This document shows positions 59,646 to 64,000 of a stretch of DNA of 64,000 nt, one piece after another. The position numbers and the translations under genes were made by a program. The notes below the pieces were generated by a model, which did not search any database, was not told where the DNA came from, and worked only from the letters and a program-made list of their open reading frames with translations. Origin of the DNA: Karstenula rhodostoma CBS 690.94. Its lineage: Eukaryota > Ascomycota > Dothideomycetes > Pleosporales > Didymosphaeriaceae. The stretch's first letter is position 1. Each line of letters begins with the position of its first letter. The stretch spans positions 434,001 through 498,000 of the forward strand of contig MU001516.1 of assembly GCA_010093485.1 (NCBI GenBank), given 5' to 3'.

Positions 59646-61461
59646 TCAACCCACCGCGAACCGACTCCTCCCCCTCATCGCCTTCCCAAACCGGAACAAA
59701 ACGCCCATACCGGCGGTACACAGGACCATGAACCCCGCGAGCAAACTCACGCCCCCGTCAATGCCTATCCCCCTAAACATAGGCCGGGAGAATAGAACCG
59801 CCGCAAACGCGAATAAGCTTCGTGATAGACTGTTCGCGGAGAAGATACTTGCCGCGTACCGCGGGTAGATGTTGGGGATGTAGAGCAGGATCGACTGCGC
59901 GACGAAGTACGTGCCGAAGATGGCGAGGCCTAGGCCGACTAGTTGCGGTTGTTGTCAGTTTCGTAGTCGGATGGGATGGGATGGGGTAGTGGAGAGGAGA
60001 TGAGAGGAGCTAGCTTACCCGTTGGCGCCATCCAATGCACTTCGGGACGCGCAGTCCATGCTGGTTTTCAACCTGTCAGCGGAGGTTGACGGGAGGGAAA
60101 GACGCGACGCACCAAACATGAACAGACCGATGCAGATAATGGGCGATGCGAATAAGCCCGGCAGCAGGTGGTTCTCGAGCTCGCCAAAGGTGCCGGCCAT
60201 CATGCGCGGGAAACTTCGGTACTTGAGATAGATGCAGTGCGCGGTGAAGGCGAGCAGGCCGGCCGGCGCTACGACGAGGAACACGAGTGCGGTGCTTTCG
60301 GCAGAAAAGCCGTAGATGACTGGGTAGACGAGGGGAAGCGATTCGAAGAAGGAGTAGTACGTGCCGTAGCACAGACCCAAGCTGCGAGTGTGTTAGCTGG
60401 TTGCGGAGCAAGCCGAAGGGACGTCGTCCTACTAGATGGTTGTGAACAGAATGGCGGGGTCGAGCGCATTGATTTCCCAGGGTTTGATGAGAGCATCGAA
60501 CAGCAGGCTAGAGGCCTTGAGGTTCTTCTGTTTCTGCTCGGCATAGGACATGAGGTTTTCGTTGCCGGTTTCCTCGCGAAGCCGCTTAGCCTTGTAATAT
60601 AGGATGGTGGCAGTCGAGGACTCGGGCAGCATGCACAGCATCAGGAGATAGATGGGACCCGCGATGAACATGAGCTCCCAGGCGGAGAACCTCCAGCCGA
60701 GATCGCGGACAGCGTAGGACGAAAGAGTCGGACCAAGTGCAGGGCTACGTGTGATCAGCGGTGTCGTCACGTTTGCGGAGAGGGTGAAGTTACCCCATGG
60801 TTGCAGTGGCCGCCCACAAAGCTACAGCGAACGGGAATTGCGCCATGGCCCAGATATCGGCGAGTGACGCTCCAGCTGTCGCAAGGCAAGGAGATGCCAT
60901 GAACCCAAGCAGAAACCGCAAGATCATGAGTCCAGGATAGTTGTTGACAAGTGCAGTAGGTATGCACAGAATAACGAAGAGAAAGCCGGATATCGCGTAC
61001 GGAGGGTTTCTCCCAATGGCCGGAATCTCTGAAATGGGCGAGAAAAGCAGGCAGCCTGAGCCATAGCCGAGCACATACAGGGCAAGCCCTAGGGAGCCTT
61101 CGGCGTGCGACTTGTGAAATTTCTCTTGTACAGCCTCCTGCGACGGCGTGTAAATGGATGAGCCAACGTACACGGCGAACGTATACAGACCAATGAGGGA
61201 AGTCACGAGGACCTTATCCTTCATCGGCCAGTTTTGAGGGTTGCTTGGGTCATCGGGTCCGTCCCATTCAACAAGGTTTACACTCTGTTCTTGTTTGGGT
61301 TCCGCGTTGGGGGCACTTTTGGGGGTGATCGCTGCGGGGACGTCGTCGGTCGACGAGGAGAGTGAGGGTGGCTTCGCTTTGGACCGAGAGAAGTCGAAGC
61401 GGCGATGGCGGGTGTAGTGCAGGGCAGTCCCTACAGATGAATGCCGGAAGAGGTAAGACAT
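59646..61461 (-). CDS. MFS transporter, DHA1 drug:H+ antiporter type
   Basis: Five exons: 61461-60794, 60744-60433, 60381-60113, 60060-60019 and 59938-59646; 527 residues. After a polar N-terminus comes VEWDGPDDPSNPQNWP, a hallmark of fungal DHA1 carriers such as Flu1/Tpo-like pumps. Twelve spans are visible, with LGYGSGCLLFSPISEIPAIGRN (the conserved G-rich/RxGR region after span 2), LRFLLGFMASPCLATAG and ADIWAMAQ. The C-terminal half has YLKYRSFPRMMAG and QSILLYIPNIYPRYAASIFS. It probably exports small toxic compounds or polyamines. The 42-base exon 4 is short but needed for phase. Confidence 0.9.
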
Positions 61462-62304
61462 TGAGAGCGTTGTTTTTGTCCAAGATGTGGACGTGTGCGT
61501 GGACGGCTTCGGAGTGCACTGGGATCGTGTTTAGGCTTTATAAAAGTGAAGGTGTAGGAGGTAACTAATAGCAGTTGCCGTTCTGGTAGCACATTGCAGG
61601 CGTCCTCGTTCTTAAGTCCACCTCAAAGCCACGCAACATTTCGGAGTTAGTCCGGATCCCTATTATGTGGACGACCATATGCAGTACCAAGTAACATGCA
61701 GATATCTCGCTGATAGATCGACACGGTACATACTACTCAGATCCGTGTGGCATAATGCGACATGCCTGGGCTACACGTCGTGCCTTAACGTTAAGCGTCA
61801 GCGACGCATCATGCGCGAAGGGCGGCCCCCTCAACCGATATTTCTAAGCGGACAAAACCGCACCTTTCCCTTGTCCTTAGTCGGTGCGATTGGCTGATGG
61901 TAATCGTAAGTCGAATTGATTCTTGATTAGTGCGGCTGTATCGAGTACCGCAGCGGCCGTTGTCATCATTCAGGGTTCGTAAGCTGAGAAGATCCGGATG
62001 AAGACCATGACCGCATGTGTCTCATCTACTTAGTTCTTCCACCCAGCGTCTCTAAAAGTCGCCAACGATGCACCTTTCTTATCCAGGGCGCCAGGGCTGC
62101 AGGTCCACGAGTTGTTATCACGTGACCCAGCACTCTTCACAGGTTACGGGGACTCTAAGGACTTTTCTTACACGTGCAACTCGGAACTGTTCCTGCTTTG
62201 AGGAATAAATTCCCTTGTCAACACATAGCGGACAGCTGCAACCTCACCGAAGAACCACGAGCAATCACGCCCTGTGATACGCGAATTGCTGTACGAGAGG
62301 GAAT
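61462..62304. other. Intergenic region
   Basis: About 840 bases with the MFS promoter and the 3' flank of MDE1. Nothing recognised. Confidence 0.5.
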
Positions 62305-63057
62305 TTATTTCGTCGTCCACGGTAGCCCCAGCTTCTTCATCTCCACCGCAAGCTGCAGTATGTAATCAATACTCTCACACTGCGTCTTCGCCTTGTGCAC
62401 ATTATCCCCCCAGACATAGATGCCATGCCGCCTTACCAACACCGCATACGCATCCGGATACGCCTCCATGGCCTTCTCCAGACTCCCCGTCAGGTCCTCC
62501 TCGTGCGCCGTGTTCTCGATGATGGGGATGCGCAGACGGTCGAAATAGCCCAAGTTGCCGACCTTGTCGCGGCCCCGCGGGATGCCCTTGATCTGCTCGA
62601 TCTGCTCGATTTCGAAGGGCGCGGTGGGGCCCAAGTCGCGCTCGACGAGGAGGGTTACGAGGACTGCCCACTGCGAGTGCGTGTGGATGCAGCAGCCGGC
62701 GCCGCGCTTGAAGGCGGCGTAGAAGAGGGGTGTGCAGGCTGAGGGTTTGTGTGCCTGGTATCCATTATATCAGCAGCTACATCTAGCTTCGAAGAATGAA
62801 GGTATGGATGAGCTTACAGCTGGCCGCCGTAGATACTCCCGGCTCTCGAAATCCATGACGAACATGTCCGTCGGCCGCATCAGCTCCTTCTGCACGCCGC
62901 TCGGCGCAATGTATATCTTGTCACCATGTCGGATGCTCGTCCCCCCGCCCGTGCCCGTCACCCACCCCAAACTATAGAACTTGGCGCACAGCGTGCAGAT
63001 GTGGTTGGCGGGGTGCTCTGGGTCCGAGGAGCGGATGAGGGCGTCAGGGTCGGACAT
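62305..63057 (-). CDS. MDE1: Methylthioribulose-1-phosphate dehydratase
   Basis: Class II aldolase/adducin-fold enzyme of the methionine salvage pathway. Exons 63057-62818 and 62754-62305; 229 residues. It begins [20 protein letters not shown] then [19 protein letters not shown], the expected family start with GTGGG phosphate-binding residues. [10 protein letters not shown] holds two zinc-binding histidines, and [10 protein letters not shown] provides the third. The TAHEEDLT segment supplies the acidic residue region. An upstream in-frame ATG at 63108 would add 17 residues; 63057 (MSDPDALI) gives the usual length. Confidence 0.93.
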
Positions 63058-63402
63058 TGTGTAGATGTTGAGAGGGAGATGGGGATGTGCGAGAATGCGG
63101 AGATGCAATTGATTTTATGTGCATGTTGTGGTGGGAACTTTTTCGAGGAGGGATGACGCGATGGTGGGGTAGGCGCGACCCACGTGGCGCGGGGCAGGCG
63201 CGTTGGATGGTAGAGCTGCAGTGCGGGCGCGATGTCCAAGATGTCCAAAGATATCGCGATGCTAGGGGAATTGTATCAAAATTCAAAACTACATACTCAA
63301 CCGTAGACATGTTCATGGTGGTTCGGCATCGCACCTCCAACCTCTCGCGCCGTCCATTGCATTGCATCGGGGTATCTCAACAGCTCACAGCGCACCACGC
63401 GC
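63058..63402. other. Intergenic region
   Basis: MDE1 promoter and the 3' flank of the DUF3602 gene. Nothing recognised. Confidence 0.5.
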
Positions 63403-63884
63403 CTACGTCGCCGTCTTCGTCTCGTTCGCCAGCGGGCTCCCCTCGCGCTTGTCCTTGCCGTCCAGATGCAGCGCATGCTTGATCTTGTCGATCGCGCCCT
63501 TGCGGTCCGGCGAGCGGCTGTGCCCGCCGTACTTGTCCTTGTGCACGTTGCCCTCGCCGCCGCGGCCCGTGTGGAAGTTCTCCTGCGGCTTGCGCAGCGC
63601 GTCCTCGGGGATGATGTCCGACGACGTGCGCGGGCTGCCGTCGGCGGGGCGGATCAGCGGCGACTTGGTCATGTTGCCTGCGCCGCCGCGGCCCGTCGAG
63701 AAGTCGCCGTTGCCCTGGCCTTGGACGCCTTCGCGCACGATGGCGCCGTCGGTGTATACGGTTGGGTCGTGCCCGATGTTGCCGGCGCCTGCGAGCGTGA
63801 TCAGTTTGAAGCCCTTGCGGTGCTTGTTGTTGGATGCTGCGACTCACCACCGCGACCGGTGGAGACGATGGGTGCGTCAGACAT
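63403..63884 (-). CDS. DUF3602-type protein with TGRGGAGN repeats
   Basis: Exons 63884-63848 and 63788-63403; 140 residues. Three copies of STGRGGAGN / TGRGGEGN occur, at about residues 8-16, 44-52 and 86-94, the pattern that defines DUF3602 (PAR32-like) fungal proteins. In yeast Par32 such motifs are linked to rapamycin/nitrogen signalling; whether that holds here is unknown. The protein is polar and likely disordered, with a basic KIKHALHLDGKDK end. The first repeat is split by the intron. Confidence 0.85.
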
Positions 63885-64000
63885 GCTGTTGTGAGGTTTG
63901 CGCAAAAAGCAAGTGTGGTACCAGATTCAAGTGTCAGTCAATCCGCAGTGAAGTGGCGAGAAAGAGTCCAAGGGGGCATGCAGGGCGCGCGTCTTATATT

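Overview
The window is nuclear DNA of a filamentous ascomycete (Pezizomycotina; Dothideomycetes is my guess, not shown). Evidence: many genes broken by 43-124-base introns with GT..AG borders, several with a TACTAAC/CTAAC-like branch site, fungal-only families (HET, deuterolysin M35, DUF3602, GH105, Nus1, Spt2), and no bacterial operon structure. I saw no tRNA, rRNA or CRISPR array. One run of 20 Ns (13359-13378) marks an assembly gap inside an intron.

Layout. 1-4.4 kb: two kinases, the 3' part of CK2 alpha and an Mps1/TTK kinase. 6-9.1 kb (-): a large protein with a STAND-like N-terminus, an EF-hand and a WW domain, carrying an in-frame TGA. 9.6-16.6 kb: housekeeping genes Sec10, Nus1, ribosomal P2 and Spt2. 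17.2-19.2 kb: an orphan acidic protein. 19.5-38 kb is accessory DNA with many damaged genes: a thiolase-like enzyme with one TAA, a small secreted cysteine-rich protein, a small membrane protein, a HET gene with two in-frame stops, an amino-acid permease, a GMC oxidoreductase relic with an internally inverted segment, an intact serine hydrolase of beta-lactamase fold, a P450 hit by a small insertion plus point lesions, and an SDR with a C-terminal frameshift. 38.7-43.9 kb: GH105 hydrolase, a multi-span membrane protein and a choline/ethanolamine phosphotransferase. 46.8-47.9 kb: a deuterolysin. 48.9-54.6 kb: two tandem paralogues of an unrecognised modular family. 55.4-63.9 kb: a DUF2235 hydrolase, a single-span surface protein with a truncated tandem copy, an MFS transporter, Mde1 of methionine salvage, and a DUF3602 protein.

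Main points beyond plain annotation. (1) The tandem genes at 48.9-54.6 kb carry four copies of one roughly 120-residue module, each followed by an intron at the same place and in the same phase. One gene is open and the other is decaying. (2) A family of short dispersed elements shares one 3' end, has variable 5' ends and is flanked in three cases by 14-bp direct repeats; this looks like retroposition. One copy interrupts the P450. (3) Nearly all premature stops fit CpA-to-TpA change, and a second repeat pair differs only by transitions, suggesting RIP-like mutation. (4) P450, GMC, serine hydrolase and SDR together resemble the tailoring genes of a decayed secondary-metabolite cluster, with no core synthase in the window.

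Exon borders were inferred by eye from splice signals, reading phase and family resemblance, and checked only for phase arithmetic.
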